The translations under genes were made by a program, and so were the position numbers. 64,000 nucleotides of DNA, taken from the NCBI RefSeq assembly GCF_042679605.1, contig NZ_JBHTMU010000009.1:51158-115157 (forward strand), read 5' to 3'. The notes under the pieces are model-generated. The model made no database searches. It saw nothing but the letters and a program-made list of their open reading frames with translations, and was not told the DNA's origin. This DNA is from Litorisediminicola beolgyonensis (GTDB lineage: Bacteria > Pseudomonadota > Alphaproteobacteria > Rhodobacterales > Rhodobacteraceae). Below, in pieces: positions 34,924-44,300 of the stretch; the stretch's first letter is position 1; every line of letters starts with the position of its first letter.

Positions 34924-36771
34924 ATGACCTGCACGAAAGACGGCACTCATGCGCCCTGGTGCGGACGCGCGCTGACCGACGGACGGCTCGTCGGCATCCG
35001 CTTCGATCCGCCGATGGCGATTGCCCGGGTCGGGCGCGCGAAGGAGCCGGTCGCAGCCTATCGCTGGGAGGTCGACGAGAACCCGCATCGCGGCATGCTG
35101 ACGCGGATCGTGCCCGCGCCGACGCTCTATCTTGAAAGCGCGCATGGCAATGGCAGCTGGCCGCATATGCTGCGCGTGGCGACGCCCGACACCGTGACCT
35201 TCAAGGACCGCCACAAGCATGTCCGTCCGGTCGCGCCCTTCTTCGAGCTCTGGGCGAAGATGCAGGACCCGGACGGATCGTTCTGGGAGCGGCCTCTGAC
35301 CCGCGCGCTTCTCGAAGCGCATCGAGCGTCGCTGAGGGAGCTGCTTTTCACCGCCGAGGCGGGCAACCGCAAGGCCGAGAGCCGGACCAAGCTTGCCTCC
35401 TGCGCTGCAGTGGCGCGGCGGGTGTTTCACGCGGATGACTACAAGCCCCAGAAGCTCGACGCCGTCAGCCCGCATACCGAAGGGCAGGTGCCGATGGTGA
35501 CGGCGGATGCGCCGCTGCCGCTCGGTCAGGTCCAGACCTTCATCGCCAACGAGGACGACCCGAGCTGCGCCACAAGGCTCGACCAGATCCGCCTGCGCTT
35601 CACGCCCGGCAAGGGCGAGAGCTTCGGCCCCCCCGAGGCGACCGAGGCGCCCTCGTCGCCGCGCGCGCCGGGCGAGTTCGAACCGGCGGTGACCGAATAC
35701 GGCAATATCCACCGGATGACCCGCCCGGAGAACCGCATCCTTGATGGCGAGGCGGGGTTCCTCGGGTTCAACTTCCGCACCGGCAACACGCCGAAATGGC
35801 CGACGCCGATGGACAGCTACGATGGCAGCCGCGTCGGGTCGGGCAATGGCTGGGGCCTGATCGACGACACCTGCGATCTGGTGCTCGAGGCGTCGCTGAC
35901 TGTCGGCGGGCGGCAGCTCCGGGCGCATGCCCGCGCCTTTGCCGGGCCGCCCGATTTCGCGCCCGACCGGCGCCCGATGTATTCCATCGCCGACGAGCTC
36001 CGCGACCGCGAGGAAGGCCCCACCGAGCCGACGCTCGAGGACACGCCTGCCGAGATCCTCGACCTCTTCCGGCGTATCTTCGAGACCTCCAGCCTGATGA
36101 ACCTCGACCAGCGACGCCATTGGGCGCTCTCGGGCAATCCGCAGCTGATGGGGGTCGAGAATGCCGACGATCCCGATTGGGACGAGGGCATCGCACCCCG
36201 GCTCGGGCCGCGCTCGATGCGCGAGAGCGACACGCCCTATGCCGAGATCGTGCCGGATTACACGCCGGGGCAGGGCAATACCCGCGCCCCGGTCTCGGGT
36301 GCGTCGGACCGGTTGCCCTACACGCAGGTTGTCCAGCAGGTTCATGCGCGGATGGCCGACAGCCCGGTCCTGCGCGAGTTCCTCGCGCGGCGTCCCGACC
36401 GGGTGCGCCAGCTCGTGCGCCCGCCCTTCGCGAAGCTCTCGGACCTGCCGCGCCGCGTCGGTGTGACGCCGCCCGCCGAAGTGCCGGTCGGGAAATACGC
36501 GCACGAGCACGACACGACCGAAGCCGATCCGCCCGGCACCGACCGCTCGAGCACCGGGCGACCGCGCTACCGCGACCCGCGCAATGTCATGGATCAGGTC
36601 TACGACATGCGGATGCCGCCCTATATGCGCCATTCGATGGGGGTGCCGCTCTCGATCACGCGGCGGCAATACGATCTCCTGATGGCCTATCTCGACAAGC
36701 TCGAAACCGATCCCGCCTGGCGCGAAGCGCCGCGCGTTCTGCGCGACGAGGAGGCCCCCCATGACGAGTGA
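34924..36771 (+). CDS. LodA-like quinoprotein, N-terminal half as a separate subunit
   Basis: A 615-residue protein. Residues 23-38 (GIRFDPPMAIARVGRA) match the opening of LodA-type tryptophan-quinone oxidases ('P.IGIARVGNS'). Its far end, 'MPPYMRHSMGVPLSITRRQYDLLMAYLDKL', matches the point in LodA ('LT..QY..L..WA.G') just before the cofactor-forming half. The protein stops there: no later Cys and no CTQ-type PW..D...C block are present. The missing half is the next gene. About 300 residues more than expected lie in the middle, including Cys-rich-poor, Pro-rich linkers. No signal peptide. AGGAGG lies ahead of the ATG. LodA assignment is from remembered family patterns, so medium confidence. 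Confidence 0.6.
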   Translation: MTCTKDGTHAPWCGRALTDGRLVGIRFDPPMAIARVGRAKEPVAAYRWEVDENPHRGMLTRIVPAPTLYLESAHGNGSWPHMLRVATPDTVTFKDRHKHVRPVAPFFELWAKMQDPDGSFWERPLTRALLEAHRASLRELLFTAEAGNRKAESRTKLASCAAVARRVFHADDYKPQKLDAVSPHTEGQVPMVTADAPLPLGQVQTFIANEDDPSCATRLDQIRLRFTPGKGESFGPPEATEAPSSPRAPGEFEPAVTEYGNIHRMTRPENRILDGEAGFLGFNFRTGNTPKWPTPMDSYDGSRVGSGNGWGLIDDTCDLVLEASLTVGGRQLRAHARAFAGPPDFAPDRRPMYSIADELRDREEGPTEPTLEDTPAEILDLFRRIFETSSLMNLDQRRHWALSGNPQLMGVENADDPDWDEGIAPRLGPRSMRESDTPYAEIVPDYTPGQGNTRAPVSGASDRLPYTQVVQQVHARMADSPVLREFLARRPDRVRQLVRPPFAKLSDLPRRVGVTPPAEVPVGKYAHEHDTTEADPPGTDRSSTGRPRYRDPRNVMDQVYDMRMPPYMRHSMGVPLSITRRQYDLLMAYLDKLETDPAWREAPRVLRDEEAPHDE

Positions 36772-38695
36772 CGCCCCGACCCCGAAGAACCGCTCGGCGC
36801 AGGAAGACCCCGCGCAGGCGCTCTTTCCCAAGTATCCCGAACCGGTGCTCGGCAATCCGGTCTCGACGCTCATGGAGTCGGGTGTCGGCAACTGCTTCCC
36901 CGGCCTCGAGTTCGATCTCCGACAGCTCGACGTGCGCTTCTTCCCGGGGCTTGTCTTCGAGTTCCCGGGCGTGACACCCGCGGGCCCCGACGGCACCCAG
37001 GGGGCCAAGCTGATCTATGCCGATACCGGCGGCGACGCGCTCTTCGATCTGGATCTCGACTGGGTGCAGGCCCTCAAGCGTGAGCTCGACGGGGTCAAGG
37101 GCGGCGCGCTGGGCGATGGGACCTGGTATCTGCACTGGCTCGAGCAGGACGGTCGGCGGATCGAGATGTACGATTTCACGCTCTACCAGAACGCGCTCAC
37201 GCCGATCCCCTACGAGGGCGAAACCGTCTGGTGGCTGATCCGCTCGATCACCCTCGATCCCGATCCCGAGACCGCCGACCTGACCATCGCCCTGACCCAG
37301 CGGGATGCGATCGGCGCGCCTTCGGGACAGCCCGTGGTTCTGACCGGCAAGCGGCGGGCCTTTCTCGACGGCGAAGGGGTGATCCCCTTGGTCTATCACG
37401 CGGGCGAGCTGACCTCGTCGATGTGTTCGCCCTGGACCCACGATTTCCGCGACTGCGCCTGCCAGTACTGGGCGTCGAACCACCCCGATGTCGCGCTCGG
37501 TCCGGTCGACGGTCCGAGCCTCGAGGACGGCACCGCCATGGACGATCCGCGCCAGTCGCTGAATTTCGTCGACTGGATGCGGCGGCGTCACGATCCCTCG
37601 CGCGATCTGAGCGCCGCGACCACGATCTCCGGTGCCCGCCCGGGCCGCTACGACCCCTACGAGATCAACCTGCGTTGGGAGGAGCTCGATTTCGTCATCG
37701 GCGGCGAGGAGCGCACCGAGACGCCCGGACCCGTCCTGCGCAATTTCGAGACGCCCTTCGAGAGCGTGGACCAGGTCATCGAGGAGCTGACCAAGGAGCT
37801 GGCGCCTTTGGAGTTCACGCTGTCGATGGAGTATCTCTACTCCTATTTCAGCCTGAAACAGCCCGAGGAGATCACGCCCGAGACCTCCGCGATCTGGCCC
37901 GATCTGGCTGATGACGTGCGCGCCGCCCGGCAATTCATCCTGTCTGTGGCGCTCAGCGAGATGACCCATATGCGCTGGGACAACCAGCTTCTCTGGATGC
38001 TCGAGCGGTCGGGCCATTACCCGCCGGGCAAGAGCTACGCGCCCGTGGTCGAGCCGTCGGACCGGGTGCCGGTCCCGGCCTTGGCTCTCGGGAAGCTGGA
38101 CGCCAAGGACAGCTCGGAGGCGACGTTCAAACTTCCCGATGAGCGCTCCTCCGGGGCCAGCGACGGATCGCCCGACGAGTTCGAGCACACCCGCAAGCCG
38201 ATGCTCCAGCGCGCCACGCCGGAAGCCATCGACACCTATGTCGATGTCGAACGTCCCGGCGGCGATCTCGATTCCGAATATGCGGGGATCGTCTCGTTCC
38301 TCCGCGCCCGTGTACACGAGCTGCCGCCGGGGCTTTACGAGCTTGCCGTGCGGATCGACAGCGACGGGGTGCAGCACTACCAGAAGTTCCGCGACGTGAA
38401 GGCCATTCTCGAGCCCTATCGCGCCGACCCGTCGCTCTATCTGCGCGAGATGTCGGTGGCCGAGGTCGAGGACCCCGATCTCTTCACCGCGATTCAGGCG
38501 CTGCGCGACATCGTCAAGACGCTGAAACAGGGCTATGCCGCCGAGGCCGCCGACGACATGAAGACCGCCGAGCGGGACATCCTCGCCGCGCGCGAGCACA
38601 TGCACATCTTCCGCGACCAGGCGGAAAAGCTCGCCCGCGCCGGCAAGGGCATCCCGATCTTCAAAGTCTTCGGCATCGAGGCGGACCATGCCTGA
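36761..38695 (+). CDS. LodA-like catalytic half fused to a ferritin-like domain
   Basis: A 644-residue protein. Residues ~35-65 (ESGVGNCFPGLEFDLR, Cys-45) and ~214-245 (AGELTSSMCSPWTHDFRD, Trp-225, then CQYWASNHPDV) align with the two parts of LodA that supply the cysteine and tryptophan of the CTQ cofactor ('C.GG.F.PG.E' and 'AGDLT..M..PWQAD...C...WWPAQRPD.V'). From ~335 a ferritin-like four-helix domain follows: EFTLSMEYLYSYFS, 'FILSVALSEMTHMRWDNQLLWMLE' (E-x-x-H) and 'DGVQHYQKFRDVKAIL'. This resembles the ferritin-like domain at the end of VioB/RebD-type enzymes. The start overlaps the previous gene by 11 bases in another frame. Extra cysteines 222, 232 and 234 could carry further cross-links. 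Confidence 0.62.
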   Translation: MTSDAPTPKNRSAQEDPAQALFPKYPEPVLGNPVSTLMESGVGNCFPGLEFDLRQLDVRFFPGLVFEFPGVTPAGPDGTQGAKLIYADTGGDALFDLDLDWVQALKRELDGVKGGALGDGTWYLHWLEQDGRRIEMYDFTLYQNALTPIPYEGETVWWLIRSITLDPDPETADLTIALTQRDAIGAPSGQPVVLTGKRRAFLDGEGVIPLVYHAGELTSSMCSPWTHDFRDCACQYWASNHPDVALGPVDGPSLEDGTAMDDPRQSLNFVDWMRRRHDPSRDLSAATTISGARPGRYDPYEINLRWEELDFVIGGEERTETPGPVLRNFETPFESVDQVIEELTKELAPLEFTLSMEYLYSYFSLKQPEEITPETSAIWPDLADDVRAARQFILSVALSEMTHMRWDNQLLWMLERSGHYPPGKSYAPVVEPSDRVPVPALALGKLDAKDSSEATFKLPDERSSGASDGSPDEFEHTRKPMLQRATPEAIDTYVDVERPGGDLDSEYAGIVSFLRARVHELPPGLYELAVRIDSDGVQHYQKFRDVKAILEPYRADPSLYLREMSVAEVEDPDLFTAIQALRDIVKTLKQGYAAEAADDMKTAERDILAAREHMHIFRDQAEKLARAGKGIPIFKVFGIEADHA

Positions 38696-40019
38696 CGGCG
38701 CCCGCCCACCCGCCGAGGCGCTGATCGAGGCCGGTCGTCCGCGCCATCCCGATCTGCATCTCGCGGGCGACATGCTGCTCCTGTCGGAACGCGCGGCGGT
38801 CTACGGGTTGCGCCCCGACCAGGCCGCCCTGCTTTCCGACGCGCTGGCCTCCGGCACCGCGACCGAGGCTCTCGCGCGGTTCGGTCTCGACGCGCCTGCA
38901 GTCACCGAGACGGCGGAGGGTGCCGGTCCCGTGCGCGCGCTGGCGCTGACGGTTTCGCAGAGCTGCAACATGGCCTGCGGCTATTGCTACGCGGCGGGCG
39001 GCAGCTTCGGCGGTCCCGAGGGGCGGATGACCGAGACCGTCGCGCGCGCCGCAATCGACCGGCTCCTCGCGGCCACCCCACCCGGAGGCGCGGTCAAGAT
39101 CGCCTTCATGGGCGGCGAGCCCTTCGTCGCGCGCAAGGTGATCCACGACGCCGTGAGCCACGCCCGCAGGCGGGCCGCCGCGCGCGCGATCTCGGTCGGG
39201 TTCTCGATCACCACGAACGGCACGCTCCTGACCGAGGCCGATGCGGAGTTTCTGGCCGCAAATCGCTTCGCCGTGACGGTCAGCCTCGACGGTGGGCGCG
39301 CGGTGCAGGACCGGCTGCGCCCGATGCGCGGCGGTGATGGCAGCTTCGACCGCATCGCGCGCGCGCTTGCGCCGCTTCTGGCGCGTCAGGACAGCGTGTC
39401 GCTCTCGGCGCGGATGACCGTGACGCCCGAGAACCTCGGCATCGGGGCGGCCGTGGCCGATCTCGGCGCGCTCGGGTTCCACTCGGTCGGCATGTCGCCG
39501 ATGCTCTCATCGCCGACCGGACGCGGTGCGCTGGGCGCGGACGAGTTCCCGGTGCTCCTGTCCGAGATGGTCTCGATGGGCGAGGACTGGCTGCAGGCCA
39601 CGCTCGCGGGCCAACCGCACCCCTTCGCCAATCTCGCCACCGCCTTGGGGGAGATCCATCGCGGCGCGACGAAATCCTTCGGCTGCGGGGCCGCGCGCGA
39701 TTACCTCGCCGTCGATGCCGAGGGCGATCTCTCGGCCTGTCACCGCTTCGTGCGCGATCCGCTGGGCGCGATGGGCTCGCTTCAGGACGGGATCGACGAC
39801 GCGGCGCGCGTGCGCTTCCTGGGCGAGCGGCGCGTCGAGGCGCAGGACGGGTGCCGGTCCTGCTGGGCGCGGCGTCTTTGCGGGGGCGGCTGCCACCAGG
39901 AGGTCCTGCATGCGGGGCGGCCCGCCTGCGATTTCGTCCGCGGCTGGCTGAGCTACGCTTTGGGCGCCTATGGCCGCCTGATCGACGCTCGCCCCGATTG
40001 GTTCGATGCCGCTGCCTGA
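38688..40019 (+). CDS. QhpD-like radical SAM/SPASM maturase
   Basis: A 443-residue radical SAM enzyme. The iron-sulfur motif CNMACGYC gives Cys-93, -97 and -100, followed by 'FMGGEPFVARKVI' (SAM binding). The SPASM region has seven cysteines (about 333, 351, 389, 392, 398, 402, 414) in 'FGCGAARDYLAVDAEGDLSACHRF', 'CRSCWARRLCGGGCHQE' and 'PACDFVRG'. This layout is that of QhpD, which installs Cys-to-carboxylate thioether links in quinohemoprotein amine dehydrogenase. An N-terminal ~80-residue segment may bind the target protein. It overlaps the ferritin-fusion gene by 8 bases and the FAD gene by 14. The likely target is a protein of this operon. Confidence 0.83.
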   Translation: MPDGARPPAEALIEAGRPRHPDLHLAGDMLLLSERAAVYGLRPDQAALLSDALASGTATEALARFGLDAPAVTETAEGAGPVRALALTVSQSCNMACGYCYAAGGSFGGPEGRMTETVARAAIDRLLAATPPGGAVKIAFMGGEPFVARKVIHDAVSHARRRAAARAISVGFSITTNGTLLTEADAEFLAANRFAVTVSLDGGRAVQDRLRPMRGGDGSFDRIARALAPLLARQDSVSLSARMTVTPENLGIGAAVADLGALGFHSVGMSPMLSSPTGRGALGADEFPVLLSEMVSMGEDWLQATLAGQPHPFANLATALGEIHRGATKSFGCGAARDYLAVDAEGDLSACHRFVRDPLGAMGSLQDGIDDAARVRFLGERRVEAQDGCRSCWARRLCGGGCHQEVLHAGRPACDFVRGWLSYALGAYGRLIDARPDWFDAAA

Positions 40020-41322
40020 CCCGGAGATCGTGGTCCTGGGCGGGGGACCTGCCGGGTCCAGCGCGGCGCTGCGGCTGGCCGTGGACGGGGCACGGGTCAC
40101 GATCGTCTCGCCGCCGCGCGTTCCGGCCACGCGTCTGGAATCGCTGCCGGTCGGAGGACAGGCGCTCTGTGATCTGCCGGGGCTGCGGCGCGCGCTCGAC
40201 ACGTCCGCGGTTGCCGTGGTCGCGCGCCGGGAGCTGCTCTGGCGCGAGCGGCCCGAGACCCTCGAGGTGACGCGCGACGCGCCGTTCCTGATCGACCGCG
40301 CCCGCTTCGACCGCGCCTGTCTCGCCGAAGCGATCCGCGCCGGGGCGAGACTTGAGACCTCCCGCGCCCGGCGCGATGGCCCCGAGATCGTGCTGGAGGA
40401 TGGACGCCGCTGGCACCCCGTCGCCATTCTCGACGCCCGCGGTCGCCGGGGATTGCGGGCGCGCGCGCCGGGCTTGCCGCAGATGGTTGCGTTGCCGTTC
40501 CGCGCCTCGGACCCGAGTGGCGTGATGCGCATCGCCGCGGTGCCGGACGGCTGGCTCTGGTGCGCCGCGGGGCCGCAGGATCGGGCTGAAGGCGCGCTCT
40601 TTTGCCGGGCCGAGAGGGTCGCGGGCCTCGATGCGACGGAGCGGGCCGCGCTGGTGACCGAGGCGCTGCGCAGCGTCGGTTTGCTGGGGGCCGCGTCCGG
40701 AACGCCCAGTGCTGCCTCCCTCGACTGGGCGGAGACCGCGATGCCCGAGGCGCGCGTGATCCGCATCGGCGACCGCGCGCTCGCGCGGGATCCCATCGCC
40801 GCGCACGGGCTTGTCCACGCGCTCCGAAGCGCGGCCCAAGGCTCTGCCGCGGCCCTGACGCTTCTCGAGGGCGGCAATGCGGACGCCGTGCGCGAGTTCG
40901 TGGAGAGCCGCCATCGCGCGGACGTCTTGGCGGCGAAAGCGGTCACCGAAGCCGCCTACGCGTCGCAGGCCCGGATCGGCACAGGATTTTGGTCGGATAT
41001 CGCCCGCGACCCGCGTCCTGAGACCGCATCACCACCGCAGGACATCGACGTCACGCGCCGCTACGCGCTCGCGGCGCCACTCTCGCGCGGCGCGGCCTTG
41101 ATCGAGGGCCGGATCCGCTGGTCTCCGGTCATCGAGTTCCCGGCGAGCGCGCGCCGCGCCACGCATGTCGGCGCGCTCCGGGCCGAGACCCTGACCCGGC
41201 TGATCGGCCCGCCCGCGCCGCTTGGCGCCCTGCTGGAGCGGCTCGAGACGCAAGTGCCGCCGACCGTCGCCAGAACCATCGTCCGCGAATTGCTCGACGG
41301 GGGTGCGCTCTCTCCGGTCTGA
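40006..41322 (+). CDS. QhpG/LodB-like FAD-dependent monooxygenase
   Basis: A 438-residue flavoprotein. The N-terminal dinucleotide loop is IVVLGGGPAGSSAALRL, and a second FAD contact reads 'IRIGDRALARDPIAAHGLVHALRSA'. This is the tryptophan-halogenase/phenol-hydroxylase-like group that includes LodB and QhpG, which oxygenate a tryptophan of the partner protein during tryptophan-quinone formation. No halogenase 'GWxWxIP' signature is seen, although 'DGWLWCAAGP' sits in a comparable place. A Gly-Ala-rich C-terminal part could bind the substrate protein. It ends the operon and faces the cyclase gene with a 9-base gap. Confidence 0.75.
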   Translation: MPLPDPEIVVLGGGPAGSSAALRLAVDGARVTIVSPPRVPATRLESLPVGGQALCDLPGLRRALDTSAVAVVARRELLWRERPETLEVTRDAPFLIDRARFDRACLAEAIRAGARLETSRARRDGPEIVLEDGRRWHPVAILDARGRRGLRARAPGLPQMVALPFRASDPSGVMRIAAVPDGWLWCAAGPQDRAEGALFCRAERVAGLDATERAALVTEALRSVGLLGAASGTPSAASLDWAETAMPEARVIRIGDRALARDPIAAHGLVHALRSAAQGSAAALTLLEGGNADAVREFVESRHRADVLAAKAVTEAAYASQARIGTGFWSDIARDPRPETASPPQDIDVTRRYALAAPLSRGAALIEGRIRWSPVIEFPASARRATHVGALRAETLTRLIGPPAPLGALLERLETQVPPTVARTIVRELLDGGALSPV

Positions 41323-41331
41323 GGCGTGGGC

Positions 41332-44300
41332 CTAGTCCGTCACGGCCGCATCGAGAACCGCTCGGGCGCGCCGCAGATCCCACGACTCGTCCTGGCTCGC
41401 CAGCTTGGCCATATCCTGCGCCACCCGGCTCAGATCGCCGTCGCGCTCGGCCATGTCGCAGGCGACGCGCAGGGCAAGCGTGACCGCGCCCTGATCGCTG
41501 GCATGCTTGTAGGCGAGGGTGCGGGCCTCTCGGGCTTTCGCCGCGGCCCCCTCGGCGTCGAAGGCGCGGGCGCGCAGGCGCAGAAGCTCGGACGAGGTCC
41601 ACGCCTCCCCTGTCCGCTCCTGAACGCGTTCGCCGTGATCGAGCTCGTCGTGCGCGTCCTCGACCAGACCGGCGCGCAGCATGGCGGAGGCGAGGAAGCT
41701 CGAGGACAGCGGACCGTAATTATAGGGGTTCACCGCGCGGAAGCCGCGGCTCAGCTCTTGCAGGTGATCGACATCCTCGACCGTGACGGGCGCGTCGCGG
41801 GACAGGAGCCGCGCGGCGGCGGCGAAGTAGAGACCCGCGTCGCGCATCACCGGAAGCTCGTAGCGCTTGCCGATCTCGTAGGCCTCGTCCCCGGCCTCGG
41901 CCATTGGACCGCCGTCTCGGGACAACCCGCCGAGCATCGCCCGGAACGCCAGAGCCTGCGCCAGGGAATGCGCGTGGCCGATCCTGCGGCTATGCGCGAC
42001 GGCGAATTTCGACACGTCCTGCGCGGCCTCCAGATCGCCGCAGAGCCATTGGGCCTTGGCCAGAAAGACCGATGCGATCTCGGCGTGATCGTAGCCGTGC
42101 TGATGGGCGAGATAGGCGTGCTTGTCGATGTCGTATTCCGCCAGCGCCTGCTGGAGCAGGTCGCGGGCGCGCTCGGGTCTGCCGGTATGGAGCGCCACGG
42201 AGCCGACAGCCCGGGTGCCGACCATCATGAAGATCGGATCGCCGCGCTCCCGGGCCGCCTGCATGAGCTTGCCGCTCCAGTCGTCGGCGGCCCGGTAATC
42301 GGCCTTCACCAGCGCATGGCTGTAGATGCCGAAATAGGCGGCGAGCTCGGTCTTGGTCTCGCCGAGCTCGCGCGCCAGGGCAAGGATCTCCCGGGCAAGA
42401 CGACCGGCGGCATCCGACGCGATCCCCTCGCGCGCGCGCTTGAGCGACGCCATCGCGCCAAGGGCACGCAGCCGGAGCCGGTCGGTCTCGCGGGTCTTTT
42501 CCAGCTTCCCGAGAGCGGCCTCGGCCTGGTCGAGATAGGCCCCGGCTTCGATGAGCGCCGACCCGGCGAGCCCGCGCTCGGCGGCGGCGATGCTGAGCGG
42601 CGCGGCCTCGGCCCAGAGCTCGGCCCCCATCGCGTGCTGGGCCAGAAGGTCGGGCCGTTGCGTCTCGACCTCGGGGTCGCGGCGGCGCAGGCCGTCGAAG
42701 ACCGCGGCATGCAGCGCGCGGCGCTCGGGCGATAGGAGCCGCTCGTAGATCACGTCGCGATAGAGGCTGTGGCGGAAGCGCACATTGGCATGGCTCTCGC
42801 CATGGGTCAGCGGCACGACGCCCAGGGCGCGCAGCTCTTCGAGCGCGTCCGCGAGGTCGACCAGCGGGATATCCAGAAGCTCGGCCAGAAAGCCGATCTC
42901 GGCACCGCCATCGATCACCGACAACATCGCCGCCACCGCGCGCCCGGCGTCGAGCGTGTCGACCTGCGCGGCGAGGCTTTCATAAATGGAATCCGGGACC
43001 GCCACGCCGCGGGTCAGGTCCGCGTCCGACCAGCTCCGCGCCGCGCGAGCGAGGGTGTCGATCATCAGGGGATTGCCGCCGCTCTTCTCAAGGATGCGAT
43101 CGCGCAGGCTTTCCGGAAGGGCCGTGGCCCCGAGGCGTCGGGCAAGAAGCGCTTCAGCGCCGTCGGCCGCGAGGGGCGCGAGGGGCTCGACCCTCAGCGC
43201 GCCGGCCTCGGTCAGGCTGTCCGGAGGCTCCATCCGTGAGGTCACGACGCAGGCGCAGCTTCTGTTCTCCAGCCGCTTCGCGAGCTGCGCGAGAAGCTCG
43301 ATGGTCGTGGGGTCGGCCCAGTGCAGGTCCTCGACCATCAGGAGACGGGTTTTGCACCCGGACCCGAGCAGCCAGTGCGTCAGGGCCTCGAGAAGCTGCG
43401 CGCGTTCGCGCGCTGCCGCCGGTGCGGGGCCTTCGATCTCGTAGCCGAGCGCACGCGCGACGCTGTCCCGCGCGGCGGGCTCGACCTCTGGCAAGAGCGC
43501 GTCCAACCCTTCGGGCCCGCTGGAGCCGAGCGCTTCGGAGAGCCGGTCCAGAACCGGCCGCAGCGCGGTGTTCGACGCCATCGACGCGCAGGCGAGATGG
43601 ATCGCGTCGATCTCCTGTTCGGAGGCGGTTCGCGCCAGCGCGGTCAGCGCCGTCGTCTTGCCGATCCCGGCCTCGCCATGGACGAAAACCAGCGATCCCT
43701 TGCCGGACGCGGCATCGCTCAGGGCTGCGGACAAGCGCGCCTGGATCGCGTCGCGCCCCAAGGGGCGCAGCTCGGCCTCGCGGTCGATCTCGTTGCCGCT
43801 GCGCCGCTCGCCCATCGCGCGCGAGACCGGAACCGGGCGCTCGAAGCCCTTGAGGCTCGCATCGGGCAAGCGCGCGAAGCGAAACCGGCGGTCCGATTGC
43901 ACGCGGGTCTGGTCATCGGCAACCACCGCGCCGGGCTCCGCCACGGTCTGCAGGCGCGCCGCACGGTTGACAACGGAGCCCACGAGCTGAACCCGGTCGC
44001 CGCCGAGCGCGGTCTCCTCGAGCCCGACGACCGCGGTGCCGGAGGCGACGCCGATCCGCGCCTGAAGCTTCGGAACGGGTCCCGAGGTCGCCGCCAGCCG
44101 CTGAAGCTCGGCCTGTAGCGCCAAGCCCGCGGCGATGGCGCGTTCGGCATTGGCGGTCAGCGTCTTCGGATAGCCGAAGAGCACGACGACGCCGTCGCCC
44201 TGGAGCGACGTGATATATCCGCCGAAGCGCCGCGCGACGCGCCGCGCGGCCTGGTAGTAGAGCTGCAGCAGGTCATGCATGTCCTCGGCGCTCAGATGGC

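Noticed and set aside
36761..36771. A frameshift that breaks one lodA-like gene
   Set aside because: Both products have their own plausible start, extra terminal sequence and intact frames, and there is no slippery run at the overlap; kept as a true gene split, though not proven.
40006..41322. Tryptophan halogenase
   Set aside because: The GWxWxIP signature is not present; 'DGWLWCAAGP' is only a partial likeness, and context favours a quinone-maturing monooxygenase.
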